A stretch of 64,000 bases of DNA from Sphingobacteriales bacterium (GTDB lineage: Bacteria; Bacteroidota; Bacteroidia; Chitinophagales; UBA2359). Positions 18,755 to 28,062 of this stretch are shown in pieces. The first letter of the stretch is position 1. The number at the start of each line of letters is the position of its first letter. The notes below the pieces were generated by a model. It made no database searches. It was not told where the DNA came from and saw only the letters and a program-made list of their open reading frames with translations. The stretch lies in the NCBI GenBank assembly GCA_016700115.1, contig CP064999.1, forward strand, positions 620,001-684,000, given 5' to 3'. The position numbers were made by a program, and so were the translations under genes.

Positions 18755-19450
18755 TTAATCTTCCTGTTCATCTTCATCCGGCAATATTGCCAGAATGGTT
18801 TGTCCGCCTTTTACCTTTTGTTTCATACTCACCTGTATCTGAGCATTGAGGGGTAAAAACACATCAACCCGTGACCCAAACTTGATAAATCCAAACTCGC
18901 CACCCTGAACGGTTTCCTCACCCTCGTCGAGATAGTTGGAAATTTTACGGGCTACTTTACCGGCAATCTGACGTACCAAAATTTCAAACTCGCTTTGAGG
19001 GCATTCTATGACACTGGTAAATCTCTCGTTCAGTTCTGACGATTTGGGATGCCAGGCAACCAAATAGTTGCCCGGATGGTATTTGGTATATTTAACCAAT
19101 CCGCTGATAGGGCTACGGTTGACGTGAACATTGGTTGGTGACATAAAAATGGATACCTGAATTCGGCGGTCATTAAAATATTCTTTTTCGTCCACCTCTT
19201 CAATTGCCACAATTTTACCATCGGCAGGGGCAACAATACTGCGGTTGTCCAGGAAATTGAGTATTACTTTTGGGTTGCGGAAAAAGTAAAGCATAAACCC
19301 ATAAACAATTACCGATAAAATTCCAATAGAAATGGTAAAAGCAGAATGCGCCTGAATAACATAATAAACCAACGCATTCAACAAAAGCAGAAAAGTGCCG
19401 GTTACAAGTAAAATTTTATAACCTTCTTTATGTACATTGAATTTTTTCAT
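18755..19450 (-). CDS. psd: Phosphatidylserine decarboxylase proenzyme
   Basis: 231 residues, the short form of the family with one or two N-terminal membrane segments (about 12-32 and 37-57). Conserved parts are APADGKI (74-80), FMSPTNVHVNRSP (102-114) and the processing site FGFIKFGSR: self-cleavage between G192 and S193 should give the pyruvoyl group on the alpha chain. The enzyme converts phosphatidylserine to phosphatidylethanolamine at the inner membrane. The C-terminus is acidic (DEDEQED). It stands alone, convergent with the FG-GAP protein gene and divergent from the DsbD-alpha genes. No phosphatidylserine synthase is in the window. Confidence 0.92.
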   Translation of the reverse strand: MKKFNVHKEGYKILLVTGTFLLLLNALVYYVIQAHSAFTISIGILSVIVYGFMLYFFRNPKVILNFLDNRSIVAPADGKIVAIEEVDEKEYFNDRRIQVSIFMSPTNVHVNRSPISGLVKYTKYHPGNYLVAWHPKSSELNERFTSVIECPQSEFEILVRQIAGKVARKISNYLDEGEETVQGGEFGFIKFGSRVDVFLPLNAQIQVSMKQKVKGGQTILAILPDEDEQED

Positions 19451-19819
19451 GTGTGCTACTATTTAACCTCAAAATCTTATAACTATATGACAAACACGAT
19501 TGTTTTAAAAAGTGTTGCAAAATACATAAAATATGTAATTGCGGAAAGGTAAAAACAAATAATCGCAAAAAAAAACATGCCTAAGTCCTACTATTTTATC
19601 AATCCATAAAAAAGTGCAAGACACGAACGCTGATAAAGCCTTACATCACTTTTTAAGTTCCTGAAATTATAAAATTATCAGGTTTACAAGAGTTCCAATC
19701 ATGCATATCATTGTAAAAAAACAGGTAAAAAGTTGGTAAATAAAAACTCTGTTTCTAACTTTACCCCAAAATCCAGATAAAATAACCTGCATTTTTATTG
19801 AATGCAATTGGATTGGCAG
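19451..19819. other. Intergenic region between psd and the DsbD-alpha gene cluster
   Basis: About 370 AT-rich bases between divergent genes. The only supported element is the promoter candidate at 19733-19763 for the plus-strand cluster. Confidence 0.4.
19733..19763 (+). promoter_or_regulatory. Putative promoter of the DsbD-alpha gene cluster
   Basis: TTG at 19733-19735 is followed after 20 bases by TAACTTTA (19756-19763), one mismatch from TAnnTTTG. The predicted start near 19770 is about 50 bases before the preferred ATG at 19820. Confidence 0.35.
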
Positions 19820-20293
19820 ATGAAAGTTCTTTATTTCTTAAACATATTTTGGAGTTTGTACGGCAACGTTTCGGAACAATGCCAAACAATGGAAGACAAT
19901 CCTGTTCATTGGTTTTTTTCTGCCACCAAAATCAATGAAACCGAATATGTTTTGTTTGCAGATGCAATCATTGATAAAGACTGGCATTTGTATTGCCGGT
20001 CACAGTTTATCAAATCTGATGATTTGGTTTTTCCTGAAATCACCTTTTATCCAAACGATGATATAGAGATCGCAGGCTTTATCAATGAAATCGGAGAACC
20101 GGAAACTATTAAATCCGAATTGATTGGCATTAATATCAATATTTTTAACAACAAAGTTACCTACAACACCATAGCATTTAAGAAAAGCAGCAAACAAAGT
20201 GTTTCAGTTAAAGGCGAAATAAATTATGTCGCTTGTACTAAATCGAAATGCATTAATCCTTCACCCAAAGAATTTGAATTTATCTTGAATTAA
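19820..20293 (+). CDS. Stand-alone periplasmic DsbD-alpha-like domain protein
   Basis: 157 residues from the ATG at 19820, which begins a short hydrophobic signal-like segment (MKVLYFLNIFWSLYG); an ATG 6 codons earlier is also possible. The rest is one domain of the DsbD N-terminal type, beginning NPVHWFFSATK and ending with a cysteine pair in YVACTKSKCINP (C139 and C144). In DsbD that pair accepts electrons from the membrane domain and passes them to periplasmic partners. The protein is a diverged single-domain relative of the next two genes, which carry two such domains each. Its role may be a dedicated redox carrier for the DsbD at 22031-24637. It has no membrane domain of its own. Confidence 0.65.
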   Translation: MKVLYFLNIFWSLYGNVSEQCQTMEDNPVHWFFSATKINETEYVLFADAIIDKDWHLYCRSQFIKSDDLVFPEITFYPNDDIEIAGFINEIGEPETIKSELIGININIFNNKVTYNTIAFKKSSKQSVSVKGEINYVACTKSKCINPSPKEFEFILN

Positions 20294-20396
20294 CTCAAAG
20301 TTTTGCCATTAACATAAAAAAGTGTCCTAAGCAGTTTTGACAAAACCCAAGTTTGCAGTATCACAGTTGTGATGCTCCGATTCCAAACCAACTTTT

Positions 20397-21800
20397 ATGA
20401 AAAATTTTCTTTCTACTATATTAGTTCTTTGTTTCTCTTTCATTTTTTTAAAGGCACAGGATATTCAACCCGTCAGTTGGGAAGTATCTTCACAGGAATT
20501 GGGCGATAATGAATTTTTGCTTTCCTTTGATGCCAAAGTTGACAAAGGGTGGTTTATATACTCTCAACATATCAAGTCAACGCCCCCCTTGCCTACTACT
20601 ATCTCATTTCAACAAAATTCCGATTTTGAATTACAGGGACGGATAGAAGAATTTGGCAAAGCCATTAACGATTTCGATCCCATTTTTGAAAAAGAAATTC
20701 GCAAATACGCCAGTTCTGTTTCGTTTCAGGCAAGGGTAAAAACCCATAAAAAACAAACAAAGATTGTGGGAACTCTTGAGTTTATGGCCTGTGATAAAAG
20801 CAGATGCCTCCCTCCCTCCAGACAAGAGTTTTCTTTCAATTTGGTAGTTTCCGATTTTGAAAATATGCTCGCTAAAGAAGTCGCTGCCGATAAATATGAA
20901 ATTGTAAAGTCCAAAAAGTTCAGTTCCGAAGAATATATCCCTTCCAGTATGGAAATCAGTGTTGGCCGTACAGGTCCTTTGGCATTGAATGACAGCGACA
21001 ACAATCAAAGAGCCACAGCATCCCGCACCAAGGCTCCGGTATCTCTGCCAAAAGAAGAAGTATATAATGAAGATAAAACGGTAGATTTGGAAATGATGGC
21101 AGGCGACTTACTGGTTGCTGCCAATTTTACCAAATTCATTAAGTCTAAATCCGGTAAAAAAGCTGAAGCATCCTCTAAAAAAGACAACAATCTCAATAAA
21201 AAACAGATAGCACAACTGCAACCCAAACCTGCGGAAATTAAACGTGCTGCCCCTCAACCCTTCATCAATCCCATCAATTGGTCATTCAGTTTGCGTCCTG
21301 TTGAAAACAGTATTTATGAAATGACTTTTACCGCTTCCATTCAGGACAACTGGTATCTTTATGCACAAAACAATACCGGTTCAGCTCCTTTTCCCATGGA
21401 GTTTATGTTTGATGAAAACAATGACATTCAATTTATCGAAGATGCCGCAAGAGAAGAAGGCGTATTACTGACAGAATTTGACCCTGTTTTTGAAAAAACA
21501 GTCAATCGGTATGCCGGCACGGTAACATTTAAACGCATGGTTCAGTTTTTGAAAAATGTAAAAGTAACCGGCTCGGTAAAGTATATGGCCGCCAACAACG
21601 AGCAATACCTGATGCCCAAAGAGGTGCGTTTTTCTTTGAACAACAGCTTGATGATACCTGTACCCTCCACAAAGTCTGAAGCTGTTGCGCTGCCTTCTCC
21701 GCTTCAAAACAACGCTGCTTCTGCCAATTTTGCCTATTCTCTTATTTCCGTTTTGATGGCACTCGGACTTTTAATTTTCATAAAAAAAGTTAAAGTTTAA
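20397..21800 (+). CDS. Protein with two DsbD-alpha-like domains, the second lacking cysteines, and a C-terminal membrane anchor
   Basis: 467 residues. A signal peptide (to about residue 20) is followed by a first domain (~21-150, starting IQPVSWEVS) with the cysteine pair in FMACDKSRCLPP (C132, C137). A low-complexity, lysine- and glutamine-rich linker follows (~150-285). A second domain (~288-415) has the same outline (INPINWSFS ... DNWYLYAQ ... FDPVFEKT) but the cysteine motif reads YMAANNEQYLMP, so both cysteines are replaced (A399, Y404). A single helix near residue 445-463 followed by KKVKV anchors the protein in the inner membrane, with domains in the periplasm. One half is therefore redox-competent and the other probably only binds or shapes. 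Flanked by the single-domain protein and by DsbD. Confidence 0.7.
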   Translation: MKNFLSTILVLCFSFIFLKAQDIQPVSWEVSSQELGDNEFLLSFDAKVDKGWFIYSQHIKSTPPLPTTISFQQNSDFELQGRIEEFGKAINDFDPIFEKEIRKYASSVSFQARVKTHKKQTKIVGTLEFMACDKSRCLPPSRQEFSFNLVVSDFENMLAKEVAADKYEIVKSKKFSSEEYIPSSMEISVGRTGPLALNDSDNNQRATASRTKAPVSLPKEEVYNEDKTVDLEMMAGDLLVAANFTKFIKSKSGKKAEASSKKDNNLNKKQIAQLQPKPAEIKRAAPQPFINPINWSFSLRPVENSIYEMTFTASIQDNWYLYAQNNTGSAPFPMEFMFDENNDIQFIEDAAREEGVLLTEFDPVFEKTVNRYAGTVTFKRMVQFLKNVKVTGSVKYMAANNEQYLMPKEVRFSLNNSLMIPVPSTKSEAVALPSPLQNNAASANFAYSLISVLMALGLLIFIKKVKV

Positions 21801-21841
21801 CGCAGCAGATTAAATATCCTGCCAATACCAAACACATATTC

Positions 21842-21885
21842 AAAAAGCCTGTGTCGTATATCCGGCACAGGCTTTTTCATTTGAG
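21842..21885 (+). terminator. Rho-independent terminator after the double DsbD-alpha gene
   Basis: AAAAAGCCTGTG pairs with CACAGGCTTTTT across a 13-base loop (21842-21878), followed by T-rich sequence. The A-tract on the other side means it could act in both directions. Confidence 0.75.
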
Positions 21886-21962
21886 TCTGGTCAAAAACCG
21901 GTCTGCCATACCCCCGAATCCTTATGTTTAACCCTTCGTATTGGTTAATTACCGTTAAGGAT

Positions 21963-21993
21963 TTGAATAAACCCGTCATAATGGCTAATTTTG
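21963..21993 (+). promoter_or_regulatory. Consensus Bacteroidota promoter of dsbD
   Basis: TTG at 21963-21965, a 20-base spacer, then TAATTTTG (21986-21993), a full match to TAnnTTTG. Transcription should begin near 22000, about 30 bases before the ATG at 22031. Together with the terminator upstream this makes dsbD an independent unit. Confidence 0.6.
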
Positions 21994-22030
21994 CAGGCTG
22001 TTTTAAACTTAAACCTTTTTAATAAGGTGC

Positions 22031-24637
22031 ATGTTTTCATCACAAAAATCTCATTCGGTGAAAAGTAAACTATTATTAACGCTGATTCTCCTGACCTGGG
22101 CACAATTGGGATGGCTGTTTGCACAACCCAAGCAAGTACAGCCTGTACATTGGACTACTGATGTTGAAATTCTGGAGAACGATGAAATAATGCTGTATTT
22201 TAAGGCAACTATTGATAAGGGCTGGGACATATACTCACAGTTTACCCCTGACGGCGGACCCCTGCCGGCTTATTTCGACTTTGAATCGGTGAAGGATATT
22301 CAACTGATTGGTAAAGTTGAAGAAGATGGGAAACTCAAAAACGTCTTTGACCCCATCTTTGAAGTTGATGTCAAAAAATATGCGGATAAGGTTACTTTCA
22401 AAGCCAAAATCAAAGCACTGAAACCTAAGGTAGAGGTTGAAATACCCTTGGATTATATGTCGTGCAACGATCAGACCTGCGTTAAACTGGCTGAATATTT
22501 TCAGTTTAGCCTCAGTGCATCTTCTTCTAAAACACCACCCCCTTCCGGCAAATCGGACAAACCAACCGGCAGCGTTACTCCGTCGTCAGGCAGCAGCAGT
22601 CAGACTACTGTCAGTTTTAAAACCACTACCTCCTCGTCCGGAAGCGGAACAAACATCGCAGATTTGAAAAAACCTGCCGTTGAAAAAAATACCAACCAAA
22701 CTACTTCAGCCCCTGTAAACAACGGTTTAGCTACCGGATTAACCAATGATATTGTTCAGCCGGTAAAATGGCGATATGAAAAGAAAGATCTGGGAAACGG
22801 GGAATACCTCTTACAGTTTATTGCCACGATAGACAAGGGTTGGTATCTCTATTCTCAAAACATTGCAGATGGAGGACCGATACCCACTACTTTTACCTTT
22901 ACCGAAAGTCCTGATGTTACGCTGCTTGGCAAAGACAAACTTGAAGAGGTAAGCAGCCACAAAAAAGAAGGCTTTGACAAGATATTCGAAATGAAGGTGA
23001 TTAAGTACGCTGAAGAGGTTGTTTTTGAAAAAAAGGTAAAACTCGCCAATTCAGATACCCCTGTTTCAGGCTCTCTTGAATTTATGACTTGTGATGATAC
23101 GCGTTGCCTGCCTCCTGCAACCGAAGATTTTGCATTTAACACGCAAACCGATCAAAGCGAAACAGTTGCTCCGTCCGGTGATGAAAATTTACCAACTTAC
23201 ATGCAACAGTTAATCAGCCTGATCTCACACTGCGGCATCAATACAGAAGGTGAAAAGAAAGCATTACTGACCACGTTTATTTTGGGATTTTTGGGTGGAT
23301 TTGCAGCGCTGTTGACCCCTTGCGTGTTTCCAATGGTTCCACTGACAGTCAGTTTCTTTACCAAACGAAGCAAAGACCGCCGCAAAGGGCTGATTAACGC
23401 AATAATTTACGCCATTTCCATTATCGTGATTTACGTTGCTTTAGGGTTTACCATCACGGCTGCATTTGGCCCCAGCACACTCAACGTATTGGCAACAGAC
23501 CCCTGGTTTAACCTGGCCTTTTTTGCTTTGTTCGTCATTTTTGCCATTTCCTTTTTTGGTTATTTTGACATCAATCCACCGAGCTGGTTGGTCAACAAAG
23601 CCTCCGATGCTTCGGACAGAGGAGGGTTGTTGGGCATTTTTTTTATGGCATTTACTTTGGCTCTGACTTCTTTCTCCTGCACCGGGCCTATCATAGGCAC
23701 GCTCCTGGTAGATGCCGCTGTTGGAGGTGAAAGATTGGGGCCTACCATAGGAATGACCGGATTCGCAGTTGCCTTAGCCTTGCCTTTTGCTTTGTTTGCG
23801 ATGTTTCCGGGATGGCTCAACAGTTTACCCAAATCGGGTGGATGGCTGAATACGGTAAAAGTCGTTCTTGGGTTTATCGAGTTGATATTTGCCATAAAAT
23901 TCTTCTCCAATGCAGATTTGGTCAAACAATGGTGGATTTTACCCCGCGAACTTTTCCTCGGCTTATGGATATTATTGTTCCTCGCAATGGGCTTATATTT
24001 GTTTGGGCTTATAAAGTTTCCACACGACAGCCCTGTCAAAAAAATAAGCATTCCGCGCGGCTCTTTAGCACTGGCTTCTATTGCTTTTGCCATTTATTTA
24101 GTACCGGGTATTTTTTGCAGCCCCCTCAATTTAGTGAGTGGGTTCCCTCCTCCTATTTCTTATAGCTGGACTTGCGAAGGTGCAAAAGTTGAAGCCCATA
24201 TTAAAGACCTGGAAGAAGCCATGACCGTGGCTAAAAAAGAAGGAAAGCCGATTTTGGTAGATTTTACCGGTTGGGCATGTGTCAATTGTCGCAAAATGGA
24301 AGAAAATGTGTGGCCGGATGTGGCTAACCTCATTGAAGAATATACCCTGGTTTCGCTCTATGTGGACGAAAAGGCTTCTTTGCAGGAACAGGAACAGTTT
24401 GAATATTTCCTGGGAGACAAAAAACAACGGGTACGCACAATTGGCGATAAATGGAGTTTTGTTGAAACCCATTGTTTTGCTTCTAATACCCAACCGCTTT
24501 ATGTTTTACTGAACGAAAATGGAGAGTTGTTGAATGCCCCGACCGGCTATACCCCCAATATTTCAGATTACAGTTCTTTTCTGAAAAAGGGATTAGACAA
24601 CTACAAAACAGGCAAAACAGCAGTAGGACAAATGTAA
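22031..24637 (+). CDS. dsbD: Thiol:disulfide interchange protein DsbD with two N-terminal alpha domains
   Basis: 868 residues, longer than the usual ~570 because it has two alpha domains instead of one. After the signal peptide (to about residue 31), alpha-1 carries C145 and C150 (MSCNDQTC) and alpha-2 carries C354 and C359 (MTCDDTRC), joined by a Ser/Thr-rich linker. The membrane domain (about 412-695) has the CcdA-type cysteines C431 (TPCVFPMVP) and C550 (SFSCTGPI). The C-terminal thioredoxin-like gamma domain has the CxxC motif C750-V-N-C753. The protein moves electrons from cytoplasmic thioredoxin to the periplasm for disulfide reduction and cytochrome c maturation. The two preceding genes supply further alpha domains. 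Confidence 0.92.
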   Translation: MFSSQKSHSVKSKLLLTLILLTWAQLGWLFAQPKQVQPVHWTTDVEILENDEIMLYFKATIDKGWDIYSQFTPDGGPLPAYFDFESVKDIQLIGKVEEDGKLKNVFDPIFEVDVKKYADKVTFKAKIKALKPKVEVEIPLDYMSCNDQTCVKLAEYFQFSLSASSSKTPPPSGKSDKPTGSVTPSSGSSSQTTVSFKTTTSSSGSGTNIADLKKPAVEKNTNQTTSAPVNNGLATGLTNDIVQPVKWRYEKKDLGNGEYLLQFIATIDKGWYLYSQNIADGGPIPTTFTFTESPDVTLLGKDKLEEVSSHKKEGFDKIFEMKVIKYAEEVVFEKKVKLANSDTPVSGSLEFMTCDDTRCLPPATEDFAFNTQTDQSETVAPSGDENLPTYMQQLISLISHCGINTEGEKKALLTTFILGFLGGFAALLTPCVFPMVPLTVSFFTKRSKDRRKGLINAIIYAISIIVIYVALGFTITAAFGPSTLNVLATDPWFNLAFFALFVIFAISFFGYFDINPPSWLVNKASDASDRGGLLGIFFMAFTLALTSFSCTGPIIGTLLVDAAVGGERLGPTIGMTGFAVALALPFALFAMFPGWLNSLPKSGGWLNTVKVVLGFIELIFAIKFFSNADLVKQWWILPRELFLGLWILLFLAMGLYLFGLIKFPHDSPVKKISIPRGSLALASIAFAIYLVPGIFCSPLNLVSGFPPPISYSWTCEGAKVEAHIKDLEEAMTVAKKEGKPILVDFTGWACVNCRKMEENVWPDVANLIEEYTLVSLYVDEKASLQEQEQFEYFLGDKKQRVRTIGDKWSFVETHCFASNTQPLYVLLNENGELLNAPTGYTPNISDYSSFLKKGLDNYKTGKTAVGQM

Positions 24638-24698
24638 CGGGTATGTTATCCGGACTTATGACACCGGTCCGGTTGGTATTTCTTCTTTAATAAGAAAG

Positions 24699-25289
24699 AT
24701 GGACTTACGCCATTTCATAAAAAATCTGTTTCAAAAACAGGAAAACGGGAATGCTCCTGTTTTGCACGAAATAATCAGCCGCACAGATGCTGAACGGCAC
24801 AACTATGAAGTTTGGAAGGTAAACCGCCACAAAGATTACCTGATTGGTTTTTTGGATAAACAGATTGAAGTACTATGGAATGATTTTCCGGAAGATTCAG
24901 ATTCTGTATTTGTCATCAACAACGCCAAAAGCAGGGGCTTCTTGTTTAGCTATCAACCATTACAGGCTACCCCCGCTGAGTTTACCCATTTGTTTGATTA
25001 TCTGAAAGAGCGGGTGCTGTCACTCAACTACAAATTGTATATCTCGGATGTGAAGCATTTTTCCCGTCAAAACTATGTCGAGACCATCGAACGCCATTAC
25101 CTGAAACCCCGGTTGCTTTTGCCCGACAAAACAAGCCGGGCAAACCAGCAATATGGCAACATCACCATCGAACAAACCCTGCACAATGACCAACCGGTTC
25201 ATTTAAAATTTATCTGCCACCCCTATTCCGACCGCAACTATACAGAATCCCTGCCCTTTCAAGAATTGATAAAAGCCGTTTTAAGGTAA
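24699..25289 (+). CDS. Conserved hypothetical protein
   Basis: 196 residues, soluble, with no signal peptide or membrane segment. It starts MDLRHFIKNLFQKQ and shows a mixed alpha/beta composition with several aromatic-rich stretches (FLFSYQPLQATPAEF, VLSLNYKLYISDVKHF). No known domain was recognised. It lies 61 bases after dsbD on the same strand with no terminator between, so it may be read from the dsbD promoter. Coding character is good throughout. Function not assigned. Confidence 0.6.
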   Translation: MDLRHFIKNLFQKQENGNAPVLHEIISRTDAERHNYEVWKVNRHKDYLIGFLDKQIEVLWNDFPEDSDSVFVINNAKSRGFLFSYQPLQATPAEFTHLFDYLKERVLSLNYKLYISDVKHFSRQNYVETIERHYLKPRLLLPDKTSRANQQYGNITIEQTLHNDQPVHLKFICHPYSDRNYTESLPFQELIKAVLR

Positions 25290-25316
25290 ATTTTGCTGCA
25301 GGTTTGAACGAATATA

Positions 25317-27770
25317 TCAAAACTCGACCACTACCCCGATATTCGGAAGCAGGTTGCCGTTGATATTTTCAATAAATTTGGTTTTATACTTGTTCGGATT
25401 GTTTTCATCAATAACCGGATTACCGGTTTCATCCCGCTCAACGGTTAAAAAAGGCTGTCCGGTTGTCTGAAAGTTGTAGATGTTCTGAATATCAAGAAAC
25501 AGATTGAGGTTCCACCGGTTCAGGAACCATTTTTTATCTACTCTGATATCGAGGTTATGAAAAACATTCTCCCATTGGCTGTTGATTTGGGAGTAATCGG
25601 GCAGTGCCTGTCCGGAAATGTTCCAAACAGAAATAAGGGATGAGTTTTCCAAATCGGAAGGGGTAAAAGGGCGGCCGGATGAAAAACGAAATCGAGCCCC
25701 TAATTCCCAGTTTCGCTTAAATTTTTTACCCGCAGTCAGGTTCAGAATATGACGGGTATCCCAGGATGAAGGAATATAATCGCCGTTTTTATCGGTAAAC
25801 TGACTCCACGAAAGTGTATAGGCGGCAATACCGTAAAGTCCTTTGAACAGTTTTTGCTGAAACAGCAACTCTGCGCCATAAGTACGACCCTCTGAAGCTG
25901 AGATAACTTCTTCGTTGCCCACAACCCCGAAATCGCTGCCAAGATTGGCTAATGAAATAGAGTCTTTAACCGAAAACGGGTAGTCGGTATATCGTTTAAA
26001 AAACCCTTCCAGGGTGATGCGGGAGTTTTTTTGTGTATTCCATTCAACACCCGCAACAAGGTGGTCGCACTGAATATACGTAAGCCGGTTTTGTTTGTTG
26101 ACAAACTGTCCGTCTTCCTGATAGCCTAATGAAGTATAGGTAGGAAGCTGAAAGTACCTTCCTGTATTGAAGTTGAGGTTCAGTTCAGGCAGCAGGGTAT
26201 AAGACAGGGAAAATCTCGGGGACAACTGTCTGAGTATGTTATCCATTTGCGAAGAATAGTTGTTGGCATCTGTTCTTAATCCTGCCGACAACATCAGACG
26301 GTCGTTTGCAAACCCTTTGCTGACCTGAGCAAAAGCTCCCCATTTATGCAGGTTAAGCCTTACATCATAATCCACCAACACCACATTGCCGTTAACCGCA
26401 ATTTTGTTGTAAGTGTCATTTGTATAAGTCGCATATTCGTAGTTAATGCCGGTCAGGAACTTGAAGCCTTTCTTACGGGCTATGTTTTCAATCCTGACTT
26501 TGTTTTCTATTTCCTGCGAGTTGTAGTCGAGTATTAAACTTTCGGGGCTGCTTTCATCGTTTCCGGCATATTTTACCGTGCTGTTATTCAGGTGAGAGCG
26601 GCTGATTATGAAATTAGTATAGTGGTTTTGAGCAAAGTGCGTGTACTTAATCCCAACGGTATAGTTCCATTGCTCGTTGACCGGCAGGTTAGCGAGGAAG
26701 TATTGTTGCAGTTCAGTGTCGTTGGCAGACCGGTTTAGTTCAAACTGATCTATCGCTCCGATACCTAAAAAAGTGAGGGTGTTTTTGTCGTTGATTTTAT
26801 GTTTTATGTTAAACTGGAAATCGTTATAAATTGGAAGGAACGGCAATTGAAGTGCTTTAAACAAAAATTGCAGGTAGGATCGGCGGGCAGAGAAGATAAA
26901 GCCCGTTTTTTTACCCATTGGACCCTCAACTGTAAGTCCCAAATCGCTCGAACCGAGGGTGGCTGTAAAAAACAAACGGTCTTTATTGGCATCTCGATAG
27001 GTAAAATCGAATACCGAGCTAAGAGAGTTACCCCGGTTTGCAGGAAATGCACCTGAAAAAAAATTGACCTCCCTGATAAAATCAACATTAATCATACCCA
27101 CCGGCCCTCCGGATGAACCTTGAGTGGCAAAATGGTTAATGACCGGAATTTCAATCCCATCTATATAGAACCTGTTTTCGGAAGGTGATCCTCCCCTGAT
27201 AAAAATATCATTTCGAAAAGAAGTTGTACTCGCCACACCGGGAAGAGATTGCACTACCCGTGAAATATCGCGGTTACCGCCCGGGCTTCTTTTAATTTCA
27301 TTCACTCCGATACTTCTCAGGGATACCGGTGCTTCTTCGGTTTTGCTGAATGGCGATGCTTTTACTTCTACGGCATCTAACTGCTCAACTACCGCTTCGA
27401 GCGCAATATCCAGCGTTAGCGGCCGGGCATTGCTGACTTGATTGTCATATAACAAGGCCGTTTTGTAACCCACATAACTGACCTGTAAATTGTACTGTCC
27501 GGCAGGGAGGTTTTCAATGCTGTACATGCCCTCAAAATCGGTGGTCGCTCCGGTACTTGTCCCTTGAAGGGTAACGTTGGCAAATGGAATGGGTTGATTG
27601 CTGACAGCATCATACACCCTGCCTTTGATGGCTCCGTTTTGAGCAAAAACAAAATATGGACAGGTTATAAAACAAAATAAAGCAGTGAATAAGGATAAAA
27701 AACGTTTTTGCTGTTTAAGTCTGACTTTTATTATGGGATGAACTGCTGAAAACATTGAGTTGCTTTTCAT
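25317..27770 (-). CDS. TonB-dependent receptor with carboxypeptidase-regulatory-like N-terminal domain
   Basis: 817 residues from the ATG at 27770, the first start giving a compact signal peptide (ends FVFAQNG); upstream in-frame codons look non-coding. Residues ~45-130 form the CarboxypepD_reg-like domain (GAIKGRVYDAVSNQPIPFAN), followed by the plug domain (SLPGVASTTSFRNDIFIRGG, YIDGIEIP) and a C-terminal beta-barrel of about 550 residues ending in a hydrophobic-aromatic residue (GVVVEF). It is an outer-membrane channel for active uptake powered by TonB. No SusD partner is next to it, so a glycan role is less likely; the ligand is unknown. A TATGTTTG box lies about 60 bases upstream. Confidence 0.88.
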   Translation of the reverse strand: MKSNSMFSAVHPIIKVRLKQQKRFLSLFTALFCFITCPYFVFAQNGAIKGRVYDAVSNQPIPFANVTLQGTSTGATTDFEGMYSIENLPAGQYNLQVSYVGYKTALLYDNQVSNARPLTLDIALEAVVEQLDAVEVKASPFSKTEEAPVSLRSIGVNEIKRSPGGNRDISRVVQSLPGVASTTSFRNDIFIRGGSPSENRFYIDGIEIPVINHFATQGSSGGPVGMINVDFIREVNFFSGAFPANRGNSLSSVFDFTYRDANKDRLFFTATLGSSDLGLTVEGPMGKKTGFIFSARRSYLQFLFKALQLPFLPIYNDFQFNIKHKINDKNTLTFLGIGAIDQFELNRSANDTELQQYFLANLPVNEQWNYTVGIKYTHFAQNHYTNFIISRSHLNNSTVKYAGNDESSPESLILDYNSQEIENKVRIENIARKKGFKFLTGINYEYATYTNDTYNKIAVNGNVVLVDYDVRLNLHKWGAFAQVSKGFANDRLMLSAGLRTDANNYSSQMDNILRQLSPRFSLSYTLLPELNLNFNTGRYFQLPTYTSLGYQEDGQFVNKQNRLTYIQCDHLVAGVEWNTQKNSRITLEGFFKRYTDYPFSVKDSISLANLGSDFGVVGNEEVISASEGRTYGAELLFQQKLFKGLYGIAAYTLSWSQFTDKNGDYIPSSWDTRHILNLTAGKKFKRNWELGARFRFSSGRPFTPSDLENSSLISVWNISGQALPDYSQINSQWENVFHNLDIRVDKKWFLNRWNLNLFLDIQNIYNFQTTGQPFLTVERDETGNPVIDENNPNKYKTKFIENINGNLLPNIGVVVEF

Positions 27771-27830
27771 GAGATTCCAAATTTTTAAATACCGTTCAAA
27801 AACACAGCAACCGAAATTTTGTTTTGAATT

Positions 27831-27838
27831 CAAACATA
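27831..27838 (-). promoter_or_regulatory. Putative -7 box for the TonB receptor gene
   Basis: TATGTTTG on the minus strand fully matches TAnnTTTG. The predicted start is about 54 bases before the ATG at 27770. No TTG is present at the ideal -33 spacing. Confidence 0.35.
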
Positions 27839-28062
27839 TTTTACCTTTCATGCAATCGGCGATGGTAAAAACCGTTGGTATGGTTCTCAGACTTTTAGCT
27901 GCTTATAAGAACCTCCTTTTTTAATTACCGGTCTGTGAATACGACTATGGCAGAAATTTTTCTGTTTTAGTTAAAAAAATTATTTTTCCGGCATAATACA
28001 ATGCAACCCATCACGTTATATAAAGGTCTTTAAGACGATCACCATTTACAAACCACTTGCCT

